This document shows positions 12,540 through 22,731 of a DNA stretch of 64,000 bases, one piece after another. This DNA is from Streptomyces thinghirensis (GTDB lineage: Bacteria; Actinomycetota; Actinomycetia; Streptomycetales; Streptomycetaceae), in contig JAKFGP010000013.1 of assembly GCA_021502835.1 (NCBI GenBank), positions 159,486 to 223,485 of the forward strand. The letters run 5' to 3'. Positions within the stretch are counted from its first letter, which is position 1. Each line of letters starts with the position of its first letter. The translations under genes and the position numbers were made by a program. The notes below the pieces were generated by a model. That model was not told the origin of the DNA and did no database searches. It worked only from the letters and a program-made list of their open reading frames with translations.

Positions 12540-13101
12540 ATGGAGTTCTTCTGCTACCACCGCGACAGGCCCGGGTCCGTGGCGCTACGACACGGAGTTG
12601 CTGGAAAGAGCACTGGTCCTACATGGACCGCTACTCCAGGGAGATGATCGCCCGCGCCCGACCCTCACCGGTGACGGCAAGGGCGACGGCGATGTACCCA
12701 CGGGTAGCGTGCACATCGTCGACCTTCCGGATGCCGCCGCTGCCCGTGAGTTCGCTCTCGGCGAGCCCGGCTACCAGGCAGGTGTGTACCGCGACGTGCT
12801 GCTGCGCCGGTGGCGCAACGTCTTGGGGCGCACCATTGGGACTTTCCCGGGGGGCCGAAGCGGCGGCGACAGATATCTGGTGCTCGGCCTCGGCACAGGT
12901 CGGGCCGCCGACCTCGCGGTGCCGCCCGACCAGGACGAACTGATCGCGTACGGCCCCCTGCTGTCCGACGACGGCGTCAGCTGGCTGGGTACGGCGGTGC
13001 TGATGCGGGCACCGGACCCGGATGCGGCACGTGCCGTCCTCACGGCGGACCGGTACGCCGACATCGAGGTTCACACCTGGCAGTTCGGCGGGCGGTCGTG
13101 A
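12540..13101 (+). CDS. YCII-family protein with two YCII-like halves
   Basis: This cytosolic protein of about 185 residues starts MEFFCYHRDRPGSVALR, a typical YCII opening, and continues HWSYMDRYSREMIARGPTLT, TGSVHIVDLPDAAAAREFAL, EPGYQAGVYRDVLLRRWRNV, then a second half YLVLGLGTGRAADLAVPPDQ, IAYGPLLSDDGVSWLGTAVL and DRYADIEVHTWQFGGRS. The second half looks like a repeat of the YCII fold. Family members are small dehydratase-like or unknown enzymes. The start at 12540 is chosen for homology; an upstream in-frame ATG at 12522 is possible. Two frame changes occur near 12585-12660. Confidence 0.75.
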
Positions 13102-13204
13102 TGAACGGCGGCGGCGAATCCACCGCCGCCGCCGTCGACCACGGCCGACCTCATCCTCGAAGCGCCTCACGCCCGGTGTCGGTGGCGAGGCGCGTGCCGT
13201 ACGG

Positions 13205-13650
13205 CTACGAGAGGCGTCCGGTCACCGGCTGTGCGGCGTCCGGAACGGTGTCGCCGCGGCGGAGGAGTCCCGACAGGGACAGGGAGCCCGGTCCGAAGAA
13301 GACCAGCAGCAGGAACCCCCAGCAGAACAGCGCCGGGGACAGGCCGCCGTTCTGCAGGGGAAGAGCCCGTCCTGCTGGTGCTCGGTGAAGTAGGCGAAGG
13401 CCATGGTCCCCGAGCTGGAGGAACGCCGCGCCAGCGTCGCCGCGCCGATGAGCACCAGGGCGCCGGCGGTTCGATGACTCCGGCGTACCAGAAGGGCCAG
13501 TCACCCGTGGTGCCGGCCGGCCGGTTCAGTAGCCCGAAGACCGTGGCGGCGCCCTCGCTGGTGGAACAGCAGGCCCAGGACGATGCGGAACAGTCCGAGG
13601 ACCAGGGGCTGCTGCCTGGCCAGCCGGTCGTTCAGGCGTGCGGTGCTCAT
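13205..13650 (-). CDS. DoxX-family membrane protein
   Basis: This is a four-helix DoxX/TQO-small-subunit-like membrane protein. It starts MSTARLNDRLARQQPLVLGL with first helix VLGLFRIVLGLLF. The loop HQQDGLFPLQNGG and the last helix ALFCWGFLLLVFFGPGSLSL are characteristic. Such proteins are linked to quinone reduction, thiosulfate oxidation or redox homeostasis, and the role here is unknown. Frame changes occur near 13360, 13410, 13470 and 13535. No operon partner is visible. Confidence 0.78.
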
Positions 13651-13893
13651 CGGTGCGCTCTCCTCGAATCGGTGTGCGTCCCCGGACGACGCGGGCCGGG
13701 AGGGCGAGAGCCCTCCCGTACTACCTACGTGCGCGCGGGATGTTCGACTCAGAGAAGGGCGCCGTTGGTGGCGACGACCGTATTGACATGTTCGCCACCA
13801 ATCACGATGCTGAGCGTGCGTCTTCCATCGATGTAAATCAGACGCGTGGAAGTGGAGGGACATGTCGCCCCTGCCTGGACGTCCACCGGCGAA

Positions 13894-14967
13894 ATGGACC
13901 ATGAAGCGCCCCCGCCGCGCCTCCGCGTCGTCGCGGCCGCGCTGTCCGGTGTCCTCGCCGTCGTGCTGCTCCTGTCGTCCGCCGGGTCCGCGCAGGCGGA
14001 CCGGACCAGCCTCCGGGCCGCCGACCCCAGTGTGATCCGGGTCGGTGGCACCTATAGTCCCGGTGCAGTCCACCGGTGGCGGCCTCCGCGGTACGCCAGG
14101 CCGCGTCGACTGGCCGGTCTGGCGTCGGCACCCGCTCGGCAGGTCTGGTCGGACACCCGCGACCGCGGTAGGTGTGGGCCCCGAGATCGTGCGGGACGGC
14201 GGCCGCTACTACATCTACTTCACGGCTGGCCGACGAGGCGGCCCACCGGATGTACGTCATCAGCTCCGCCGCTCCGGACAGCGGGTACACCGCCGAGACG
14301 CGGCTGGCCCTGCCGGACGACAAGTGGGCCATCGACGGAACTCCTAGTTCACCTTCAACGGTCAACGCTGGTTCGTCTGGTCGGGCTGGGCCGGCGACAC
14401 CAACGTCGAGCAGAACCTCTACATCGCGCGAATGAGCAGCCCGACCACCCCGACCGGCGCGCGATACGTCATCTCGCAGCCGCGGGAGAGCTGGGAGCGG
14501 GTGGTCGGCAACCCGTTCATCAACGAGGGGCCCGAACCCGTCATGGACACTAGGCAGCTGCACATCGCGTACTCCGCCAACGGCAGCTGGAGCGACCAGT
14601 ACTGTCTCGCCGACCTGAGACTGCGGGCCGGCGGCGACCCGACGCACGTGTGGGACTGGTACAAGTCAAACGGCTGTCTGTTCGGCTCGAACCGCGCGAC
14701 CATGATGCCCGGCTGGGACCCGACACTGCACGTCGACGCGGCCCCGGCCACCACAGCTTCGTCCTGCTGCACGGCGACATCGCCACGAGCCCGCCCGCCG
14801 GCCCGAGGTTCCCCCTGATGTTCCACGCGGTGCCGACGGCCGTACTCGTGGAGAACCGGTACTGGTACACCGGCACCTTCTGCTGGTGGGGCGGCACCAC
14901 CTACAGCCGCGCCAACGTCCCCGGCCTCGACAACGACACCGGCTGGAGCCTCAAGTTCTTCGAGTAG
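13894..14967 (+). CDS. Secreted GH43-like glycosidase (arabinofuranosidase/arabinanase type)
   Basis: This is a secreted five-bladed propeller glycosidase. The signal peptide is RLRVVAAALSGVLAVVLLLS and ends near AGSAQA. The propeller begins with ADPSVIRVGGTY, carrying the catalytic base Asp. It continues GPEIVRDGGRYYIYFTAG, RMYVISSAAPDSGYTAETRL, RWFVWSGWAGDTNVEQNLYI, NPFINEGPEPVMD (probable general acid Glu), HIAYSANGSWSDQYCLADLR, MMPGWDPTLHVDG, SFVLLHGDIATSPPAGPRFP and WSLKFFE at the end. The start is ATG 13894; ATG 13901 is possible after frame repair. It would act on arabinan or arabinoxylan side chains. About six frame changes. Confidence 0.8.
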
Positions 14968-15001
14968 GGCCACAGCGCCCGGCGCGGACCGCGACTCCTC
15001 G

Positions 15002-16607
15002 TCAGATCACACGGAAGAGGTCGGCGACGGCGTGCACGTCGGTGAAGTCCTCCACGGAACGCAGGTTGTCGCACAGGGCGTCGAGGACCGAGTCGGCCTC
15101 GGCGACGCGTGGGGCGCCGATGGCCACGCCGAAGACGCGGAAGCCCAGCAGATGCTTGGCGTCGTTCCAGCCGCGCATCCATTCCTCGGTGACGCCGCAG
15201 TCGTCGTCGGTGAGCATCACGATGTCGCCGCGCCTGCGGGCGGCGTCGTTGAACTCCTCCGCCAGCAGTCGCGGGCCGCCGTCAGCGGCCTCTGGTAGCT
15301 GGTGCCGCCGCCGAGGAAGGTCTCCGCGAACTCGATGACCTGGGCGATGTCGGCGGGACCGGTCGGCCGGGAAGCGGAAGACCTGGAGCTTGTCGGCGGC
15401 GGCGAACAGGATGCCGACGAAGTCGCGCCCCGCATGGCGGGCCTGATCCAGCAGCGCCAGGGCGCAGGCCTTGGACCACGCCTCCGGGTGATCCCACCGG
15501 GCCCCGCCTCGTACATGGAGTGCGAGGTGTCCACGCACGCGATGATCGCGCCCTGGCCGGTGGTCTGCTCTCCCTGGCTGTCGTAGAGCATCAGTTCTCC
15601 TGCGGCGCGCGCGCGCGGCGAAGACCGCGCGCAGCTCGGGCAGGCCGAGGTTGACCAGTTCGGAGGGGATGACGCGGGAGAGGTCGTCGCCGAGTGTGAC
15701 GCCGACCAGCTCGCCGGTGGCGTTCTCCACCTTGCGGGCGCGCTCGCCGTCGGCCATCTGCCGGAAGCGGCCGATCAGTTCGGCCCATCGTGCGAGACGG
15801 CCGGTGCGCAGCCGCTCGGCGAGCCGGGCGCGCCGGCCGAACGGCATCCGCTCCAGCCTCGCCGGGGCCGACACCCCATGCCCGCATCAGCGTGGTCTCC
15901 TCCCGCGGACTCGGCGGCCTGCGAAGCCGCGTTCCGTGTGGCGGAGCGGATGCCGGGGACCGCGACCGCGAGGGCCTGCGCGGCGTCTCGGGGCGGCCTC
16001 CCGGCGCGGCGGCGTCGGCGGCCTCGATCGCCTGCCGTACGGCGTCGGCGTCCGGGACGGTATCGTCCTCGCCGTCCTCGGCGGCGGTCTGGAGCGCCTC
16101 GCCCACCGCGGCCGCGGCTGCCGTCGGCGTCCTGGCGGGCCTTCTTCGCCTGTTCCGCCTGGTCCTGCGCCTCCCGCGAGCCTTCCAGCATCCGGCGCAG
16201 TGCGGGGCTCTGGGCGAGTACGGCCATGGCGGCGGCGTAGGGGTCGCCGACCGTCTCCCCGGTGCAGTTCCGCGAACTCCGGTGAGTCCACCAAGGAGGT
16301 GATGGCCGGTGGTTCACCAGCCGGGCGGGGTCCATCTCCGCGGCCGGCGACAGCCGCGGCCGGCCTTGTACGCGGCCAGGAACACGTCGGTCAGGAGGTC
16401 GGCGGTGTGGTCGTGGCGCTCCGTTCAGTTCCCCGGCCAGCTCGCGTAGCCCGGTCGACTGCTCGTAGGTGTCGCGCCATGCCATCCGGTCGAACCGGTC
16501 CGCGACCACGGCCGTGGTGTACCGCGTTGGCGCCGCAGGGAGGACAGGACCAGCCACTTTTCGGCCCGGCCTGCCCATTCGCCGAGGTTGCCCGGTGTCG
16601 CTTCCAT
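15002..16607 (-). CDS. VWA-domain protein, ViaA-like partner of MoxR ATPase
   Basis: This is a cytosolic von Willebrand A protein of about 530 residues. The N-terminal helical part begins MEATPGNLGEWAGRAEKWLV and continues LFDRMAWRDTYEQSTGLREL, then MAVLAQSPALRRMLEGSREA. The middle MPFGRRARLAERLRTGRLAR and ARKVENATGELVGVTLGDDL leads to the VWA domain: IIACVDTSHSMYE, a MIDAS with D-T-S-H-S, ALALLDQARHAGRDFVGILF and DIVMLTDDDCGV. It lies 20 bases downstream of the MoxR/RavA-like ATPase. The pair resembles RavA-ViaA, a chaperone system for respiratory and metal-loaded enzymes, but the substrate here is unknown. About nine frame changes. Confidence 0.8.
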
Positions 16608-16627
16608 GGTCTCCGTCGCCCCGGTCC

Positions 16628-17845
16628 TCAGAGCTGGGCCTGCACCGTGCTCGCGTCCACGCCGAGGGCCTCGGTGAGGACGCGGGCGCGTACGGCGCGT
16701 TGGCGGCCGGTGACCCGGTCGATGGCGGCGGTGGAGCGGCCGGCGCTCGCCGCCTCCTCGCGCAGCTTCTCCAACTGCTGCCCCGCGATGGCGAGCTGGT
16801 TGTGGGCCTCTTGATGACCCACTCGCTCAGTGCCTCGCGGGACTGCTCGGCCATGGCGTCGAGCTGGGCCTCCAGTTCGTCGATGGTGTCGGCGAGGTCG
16901 AGTGCCTCCTTGGCGTCGGGGTTGACCAGGTGCAGTACTCGCGTTCGACGGCCGGAGTTCGGCCGGGGAGTTCCAGAGCACGTGAGTCAGCACCGACAGG
17001 TCGGTCTCGATACCGCCGGGCGGCCGTCGAGGTACGCGGACGCCTGGAGCAGGCCCACCGCCTGCCGCCAGCGGCGATCGGATCGCCACGAGTTCCTTGC
17101 GGCGCAGGGCGGCCCGCAGCGTACAATACCCGCGTCCACGATCGCGTCGGGGACGTCCACGGTAGGACGGCTTCGGTCACGGCGTGCTGCAACGCGGCCA
17201 GTTGGACCGTTGTGCGTGCCGGTGCCGCGGTCGGCTGACGGCGGAGCGGACCAGCGAGGGCGAAGTTCGAGGGGTCTTCCAGGTACTTGGACTCGACCCG
17301 CACCAGCAGCCGGTCGTAGATCGCGGCCGAATCCCTTCGCTGGGCAGTTCGTTGCTCGCGGTGATGGCCCCGATCAGGGGCAGCGGATCGGTTCGCCGCC
17401 GCTCTCGGGATGGTAGATCCGCTCGTTCAGATAGCCCAGCGTCTCGTTGAGCGCGGCCGTGGAACACTTGAAGATCTCGTCGATGAACGCGACGTGCGCC
17501 GGTCGTGGCGCGGCCGTCGTAGACCTGGCGGTACTCGCCGCGGCCAGCGCGGCGACGTCGATGGGGCCGAACATCCTCGTCGGCGCGGTGAACTTCGACA
17601 GGAGGATCTCCAGTAGGACGCACCCTCGATCCTGCCGGTGAGCTCCCGGGCTTATCTCCGACTTCGCTGTTCCGGGTGAGCTTCAGCATCAACGAGTGCT
17701 GCCCGGCCAGGGCAGCGTCGTCGCCACCAGGGTCCGGCACCACGTCGGCACGCTCGTAGAAGCGGTCCGCCAGTCGCCGCTGATCGTCCGCAATCGCCGG
17801 CCGTGTCCTGCGCGGTCTGTGCCCGTGTGCGTCCTGTGGGGCCAT
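16628..17845 (-). CDS. MoxR/RavA-like AAA+ ATPase
   Basis: This is a hexameric AAA+ ATPase of the MoxR superfamily, RavA branch. The ATG at 17845 follows AAGGAG. Visible are Walker A PGTAKSE (read across a frame change near 17660), then ELTGRIEGASYW, TRMFGPIDVAALAA, Walker B AHVAFIDEIFKCSTAALNET with LGYLNERIYHPE, sensor 1 LIGAITASNELPSEG and YDRLLVRVESKYLEDPSNFA. A helical C-terminus ends LEKLREEAASAGRSTAAIDR and VDASTVQAQL. It directly precedes the VWA gene. MoxR-VWA pairs act together as remodelling chaperones. About ten frame changes. Confidence 0.8.
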
Positions 17846-17968
17846 GGCCAACTCCTTGCGTCTGGCGGTCGATCGGGCCGTCAGGCCTGTCCTGTCCAGC
17901 TGAAGACCACGACTCGGGAAACTCCCGTCCGGTCAGGATCGGCCGGCCGGCCGCGAACAGGCGTAATT

Positions 17969-18685
17969 CTACGACCGCCCGCCCCGCCGAACGTGCCCCC
18001 GGCCGTCGTCGAGCCGGTCGGCCAGGTCGGCCAGGCCGTCGGCGTGGTCGAAGCGGTCCGAGGACGCGGGCGGTTCGCCGACGGGACGGGCGACGTAGGC
18101 GGTGCGCAGGCCGAGGTCCTGTGCCGCGCGCAGGTCCCAGGCGTGGGCCGCGACTATCAGGAGCCGTTCCGGCGGTCGTCCGGAAACGGTGATGGCCAGT
18201 TGGTAGATCGCCGGGTCCGGCTTGTACGTCCGGGCGTCCTCGGCGGACAGGGCCTGGTGCCAGCGCAGTCCGGCGTGGGCGTTGAGCTCCAGCAGCGCCG
18301 CCCGGCCGGCGTTGGAGAGCCCGATCAGCGGGAACCGTTCGGCGAGTCGGGCGAGGCCCGCCACGGTGTCGAGCCACGGAGCGGAGCTGCAGACCCGACT
18401 CGGCCAGCGCCGCCACGGCCGTCGGTCGCCGACCCCGACGGCATCGGCGACGAGCCGGGCGGCCTCCAGGTCGAGCAGGTCGCTCGTGACGTAGGGGCGG
18501 GCGCCGGCGACGATACGACGTTGCTCGCGGTCGACGTGCCGCTGCCAGCGGAGAAGCTGTTCTCGACCCCGGCGTCGTCGAGAGACGGGTCGAGCGCACG
18601 GATGCCGGCGCGGACACCGCCGGGTTCGTCGACGAGAGTGCCGGAGCACGTCGAACACGAGGGCATCGATCTCCAGGTCTGGCAT
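17969..18685 (-). CDS. HAD hydrolase, haloacid dehalogenase type II-like
   Basis: This is a HAD-superfamily enzyme of about 235 residues. The ATG at 18685 follows CAGGAGACGC. It starts MPDLEIDALVFDVLGTLVDE with the nucleophile Asp in VFDVLGTL. It continues YVTSDLLDLEAARLVADAVG, RFPLIGLSNAGRAALLELNA (motif II Ser), LSAEDARTYKPDPAIYQLAI (motif III Lys), LIVAAHAWDLRAAQDLGLRT and YVARPVG. The HAWDLRAA segment matches L-2-haloacid dehalogenases, although many such proteins are phosphatases. Three frame changes near 18370, 18540 and 18640. Confidence 0.82.
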   Translation of the reverse strand: MPDLEIDALVFDVLRHSRRRTRRCPRRHPCARPVSRRRRGREQLLRWQRHVDREQRRIVAGARPYVTSDLLDLEAARLVADAVGVGDRRPWRRWPSRVCSSAPWLDTVAGLARLAERFPLIGLSNAGRAALLELNAHAGLRWHQALSAEDARTYKPDPAIYQLAITVSGRPPERLLIVAAHAWDLRAAQDLGLRTAYVARPVGEPPASSDRFDHADGLADLADRLDDGRGHVRRGGRS

Positions 18686-18811
18686 GTGAGCGTCTCCTGT
18701 ATGAAGCAGGGGCGGAAGAGTGTCTGTGAGGCTAACCTCGGCGGGGAGTTCGAGACCACGGTGAACCGGCTGACGACTGACGAGGAAATCGTCAGCCGGC
18801 CGCTCCGTCGG

Positions 18812-19775
18812 CTACGGCGTGGGGCCGAGGTCGCCCCGGAGGACGGTCTGGATGATCGGGGGGCCGGCCCCAGAGGGCCAGGAGTTCGTCGACGACGGCC
18901 CTGACGGGCGCCACGTCCCGGTCATCGTCACCGTGCACCTTGACGGCGGCGGCCGACAGGCCGCGCGGGACGGCGTCCGCGTCCAGGAGGACGCGCCATT
19001 CCTCCGGACCGATCTCCAGGTACTCCAGGGCGGTGAGTTCGGCGATCTCCAGCGGATCGGCGAGCGTACCGGGGATAGGCGACGAGGGTCCTCAGCCGGG
19101 ACAGTCCGAAGACCGGGGCGAGGCTGAGCGGCTCGGCGTCCCACACGCCGATGGACAGCACCTCCAGGCCGGGGTGCGCGGCGGCCTCGATGCTGGGCAG
19201 GCTTCCGGATGTTGACGTGGGCGACGGCACGGCGGCCGGTCCTCGTGCGCGAGCCGCCACGAAGGCTCGCCGAGCCGATCAGGCGGATCACCAGGTCGGT
19301 GAGGAAGTCCGCGACCAGTGAGGCGCCGACGTTCTCCTGTGGCCGATCGCGATGATCTGCCGAGTGTCCCGCTCGGGCCGGGCGTCGTCAACCGCCAGCC
19401 GATCCCCGCCGCCGTTGTCCCCGAAGACGAGCCAGCCGGGTGAGCCGGACCAGCCCTGCACGGCGGCGTGGGGCGGAGTGACGACCGCCTCCATCGCCGC
19501 GAACGTCCAAGAACAACGGCGGGACGACGCGTCGGCGATGTACACGTCGTCCAACGGGAAGGAGTTCACAGCCGACCCTGCACATTCCCGCGCCGGTGTC
19601 GCCATGGTCGTCGCCCCAGTCCTCCACCGGGACCGTGTCACCCGGTAGAGGGCCTTGAGCTCCTCGGGCAGGGCGAAGCCGAGGCGCGCCTTCGGCACCC
19701 GCGATCTCCGCCTCGGTCGCGCCGACGGCGTCGGGCAGCCACTCACGGAGGTCCGCTCCAGCAGCGCCGGGTCTC
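18812..19775 (-). CDS. SMI1/KNR4-family protein
   Basis: This cytosolic protein of about 320 residues has an N-terminal SMI1/KNR4 fold (ADLREWLPDAVGATEAEIAG, LGFALPEELKALYRVTRG, LPLDDVYIADASSRR, GWSGSPGWLVFGDNGGGDRL, DTRQIIAIGHRENVGASLVA) and a C-terminal leucine-rich region (HPGLEVLSIGVWDAEPLSLA, FGLSRLRTLVAYPRYA, ELTALEYLEIGPEEW). It ends PPIIQTVLRGDLGPTP. SMI1 proteins often act as immunity proteins for polymorphic toxins, but no toxin is beside it. The start is uncertain because several frames are mixed near 19770. It follows the next gene with almost no gap. Confidence 0.66.
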
Positions 19776-20229
19776 AGCGGAAGCGCTCGGCAACCGCCAG
19801 GCAGCCGGTCGGGAAGGCAGCGCCAAGGCTGTGGCACGGCACCTCGACCAGGAGGAGCGCGCCCGGATGCGGGGCTAGTCCGGACTCCGTGGCGGGACTG
19901 CGCGCCAGCAGGCGGATCGCGGTCTCCCCGGCGGGCACTATCTTCGTCGTGAACGAGATCTCGTCGATGCCGGCGGCCACGAGCGCGTGACGCACCCGCT
20001 CCACCGCCTCCGCCTCGTTCCGCGTGTCCGCTTCCTGGACGGCCCCGCCCACTCGGGGACGCCTGTCGTCGCAGAGGCAGACTCCAACTCTGTCGGCCGA
20101 TGCGTCCCGTCAGCGCGCAGCGGCGAGGACGCGGTCGTTCTCGCGTGCCGCCGTCGCGCAGAAGGCCGCAGTACGGACGCGCAGGTAGAAGTCGTGCACC
20201 GAGTTCGGAGAAGGGTTCCGGTCAGCCAT
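19774..20229 (-). CDS. Hypothetical protein, unrecognised
   Basis: The gene starts MADRNPSPNSVHDFYLRVRT and continues AAFCATAARENDRVLAAA. After frame changes near 20110 and 20035 it reads TRNEAEAVERVRHALVAAGI, DEISFTTKIVPAGETAIRLL and ARSPATESGLAPHPGALLLV, ending VAERFR. I do not recognise the family. It looks soluble, with no signal peptide or membrane segment, about 150 residues. It is immediately upstream of the SMI1 gene and probably shares its message. The reading is plausible because codon-like composition is kept throughout. Confidence 0.45.
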
Positions 20230-20284
20230 GCGCAGACCGTACGCGGGGCCACTCGACATCGAAGCGCCAGGGCCCCGCGAGCCG

Positions 20285-21456
20285 TCACTCCTGGCGCAGG
20301 CTCACCACCAGGTCACGGCAGACCGTGGGTGTCGTGCAGGTGATGGAAATGCTCTCCCCAGCGGGCCGCGGAGACCGGGGCCGGGCCAGCCACCTTCCGC
20401 CCGCGTTCCATGAGCCGGCCGAACCGGTGCTCCTCCTCCAGCAGGACTCGACGTACGTGGCCGGGCTCCTCCTCCTGCCGGAAGTGGTCGAGGGTGTGCG
20501 AGACCAACTCCGTCCGGCAGGTCGCCCAGTACCGCTGAGGGTCAGTCCCGCCACAGCACGGTGAGAACTCGTCGCCCAGCAGGCGCCGCAGCATCATAAC
20601 CCCGGCCCGTGTTGGCCGGGCGCATCCCCCGTCGCCGACGATCACGACGGCCGACGGAGGTGGTCGTTGACCAGGCGGACGACGGTTCGTCCAGTGGCCA
20701 CAGGGACGGCACGACACGCCGCCGGGGGTCGAAGACGTCGCACTCGAACACCGACGACTTGCCCTGCAGCAGCGAGGCGAGGCGCCCAGGCCCAGCCCGG
20801 TGTCGACGTTGCGCTGGGGAAGCGGTACGAGGCGGCCGTCGTCAAGGCGACGGTGGCGCATCATCACGTGGTTCCACACTTACACCCAGCGGTCGTCGCG
20901 GGTGGGCGTCGACCGGGGTGGGGTGTCACCGCTCCACAGGAACATCTCGAGTCGGGCACCGCAGGCCGGTCGGCCCGTTCGACCACCAGTTGTCCTCCAC
21001 CGTGAGTTCCACGGGCACGCCGCGCTCCTGCCACAGGCGCAGAGAGTCAGTGTCCGGTCCTACCTGGTCGTCGCCGCCGTAGACGGTGGCGTGCAGCAGG
21101 CCCGGATCGACACCCAGTCCCTCGGTGAGCAGCCTGTAGCCCAGTCGAGACCCGCGAGCCGTCGTAGTCGCCCAGTGACCAGGTGCCGAGCATCTCGAAG
21201 ACCGTCAGGTGGGTGCTGTCGCCGACCTCGTCCAGGTCCGTGGTGCGCAGACAGCGCTGCATCGCTGACCAGCCGCCGGCCCAGTGGGTGGGGGCGGCCT
21301 TCCAGATAGGGAGTGATGGGGTGCATGCCGGAGGTGGTGAACGGCACCGGTGCCGCCGGGCGGCAGCAGCAGTGTCGATCCGCTGATCCGGCGATGACCG
21401 TGTTCCTCGAAGTACTCTGACGAACGTGCGGACGATGCGCTCGCTGTGTTCGCCAG
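20285..21456 (-). CDS. Alanyl-tRNA synthetase-like protein, catalytic core only
   Basis: This is a shortened class II synthetase homologue of about 400 residues. Readable AlaRS motifs are [37 protein letters not shown] and [11 protein letters not shown] (motif 2), [72 protein letters not shown] and the closing [12 protein letters not shown], then the stop. The editing and C-Ala domains are absent. An AGGAGGT site at about 21460 precedes a CTG-like start whose codon may be misread. Such paralogues can charge carrier proteins or modify small molecules rather than tRNA. About ten frame changes. Confidence 0.75.
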
Positions 21457-21767
21457 GGTGACCTCCTTCGCGTAGCAGCGGGAGAGGCACCGGACAGCAG
21501 GACCGCGTGGTCGTCACTCGGAGGCGAGGACGTCGGAGTGTCACAGAAAACCACCGGCGGGCCGTTTCCGGTCGCCGGTGGGGAGAGAAGAAGGTCAGGC
21601 GGCGGCAACCGGCGAGCTGGTCGCTCGCGCGGTCGCGGAGATGGTTCGGCCGATGACGTTCATGCCGACGAAGGTAACGCGTGTTCCGGTGCGGAGCACG
21701 CGATTGACCAGGGTACGAAGCGGTCAGGATCGGAGAAGCACCTGGGCCGGGGCAGCCCATACCTTCG
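21457..21767. other. No supported gene
   Basis: This stretch lies between the divergent AlaRS-like and VOC genes. Its open frames show no recognisable family. It presumably holds both promoters, but I see no clear dyad or -35/-10 pair. Confidence 0.5.
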
Positions 21768-22390
21768 GTGCATGACTCCATCGACTTCGTCACCCTCGGC
21801 GCGAACGACCCCGCCGGCAGCCACCCCGCTTCTACGACGCCGCCTTCGGCCTGGGCAGCCAGGCACGAGTACGGCGTCGGAGACCACGGCCGCCACCGGC
21901 TTCCGCGCTTCACTCTGTCGCTCACCGTGTCCCAGCCGGGCACCGTCAACGGCCTCATCGACGCGGCGGTGGCCGCCGGGGCGTCGGTGGTGAAGCCGGC
22001 CACGAAGTCCTTCGGGGTTACGGCGAGTGTCGTACGCCCCGACGGGGCGCTCTAGAAGATCGCGACCTCCGCGAAGAAGGACACCGGCCCGGCCACCCGG
22101 CGGATCGACCAGTTCGTACTCCTGCTGGGCGTCGAGGACGTCGTGGCGACCAAGAAGTTCTACGTGGCTCGCGGCCTTACCGTGGGCAAGAGCTTCGGCC
22201 GCAAGTACGTGGAGTTCGAAACGCCGCCGAACTCCGTGAAGCTGGCGCTCTACGGCCGTCGCGCCTCGCCAAGGACGCCGGAGTCTCTCCCGAGGGCACC
22301 GGACCGCACGGGCTCCACGATCGGCGGCGGCGACGGTTCCTTCACCGATCCGGAAGGGTTCGCCTGGAGGTCGCGACCGCGGTCCGGTAG
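21768..22390 (+). CDS. VOC-family (glyoxalase-like) protein
   Basis: This is a vicinal-oxygen-chelate protein with two repeats. The GTG start gives [20 protein letters not shown]. The first half continues [20 protein letters not shown] and [20 protein letters not shown]. The second half is [79 protein letters not shown]. Such proteins are metal-dependent isomerases or dioxygenases or bind drugs such as bleomycin; the substrate is unknown. An ArsR regulator and another VOC gene follow on the same strand. Six frame changes. Confidence 0.76.
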
Positions 22391-22401
22391 TACGACTTGA
22401 T

Positions 22402-22419
22402 GGCAAGTGGTTGCTTGCC
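22402..22419. promoter_or_regulatory. Operator-like dyad before the ArsR gene
   Basis: GGCAAG and CTTGCC form a perfect 6-6-6 inverted repeat only 7 bases before the GTG start of the ArsR gene. ArsR repressors commonly bind such dyads over their own start, so autoregulation is likely. Confidence 0.5.
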
Positions 22420-22425
22420 TATCCT

Positions 22426-22731
22426 GTGGACGTGGCCGACGACCTTTTCAAAGCCCTGGCCGACCCCACCCGCCGTACCATCCTCGACGAGCTGGCCGAG
22501 AAGTCCGGACAGACACTGTTCGAGATCTGCTCGAGACTGAGCAGAGGCACCAGCTCGCCATCTCGCGCCAGGCGATCTCCCAGCACCTAGCGGTGCTGGA
22601 GGCAGCCGGGCTCGTCGAGACCAGGCGGGAGGGCCGCTACAAGTTCCACGAGCTGAACACGGCCCGCTGCGGCGGGCATGGAGCGATGGCTCGGGCCCGA
22701 CACGTCCCAATCGGAAGAGAGCACCCCGTGA
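22426..22731 (+). CDS. ArsR-family winged-helix repressor
   Basis: This is a small DNA-binding regulator of about 102 residues. The start is GTG 22426 or 22432 (VADDLFKALADPTRRTILDE). The recognition region reads HQLAISRQAISQHLAVLEAA and GLVETRREGRYKFHELNTAP, typical of ArsR proteins of the aromatic/VOC type rather than metal sensors, with no clustered Cys. It ends SEESTP and its TGA overlaps the GTG of the next VOC gene, so the two are translationally coupled. Frame changes near 22540 and 22670. Confidence 0.84.
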
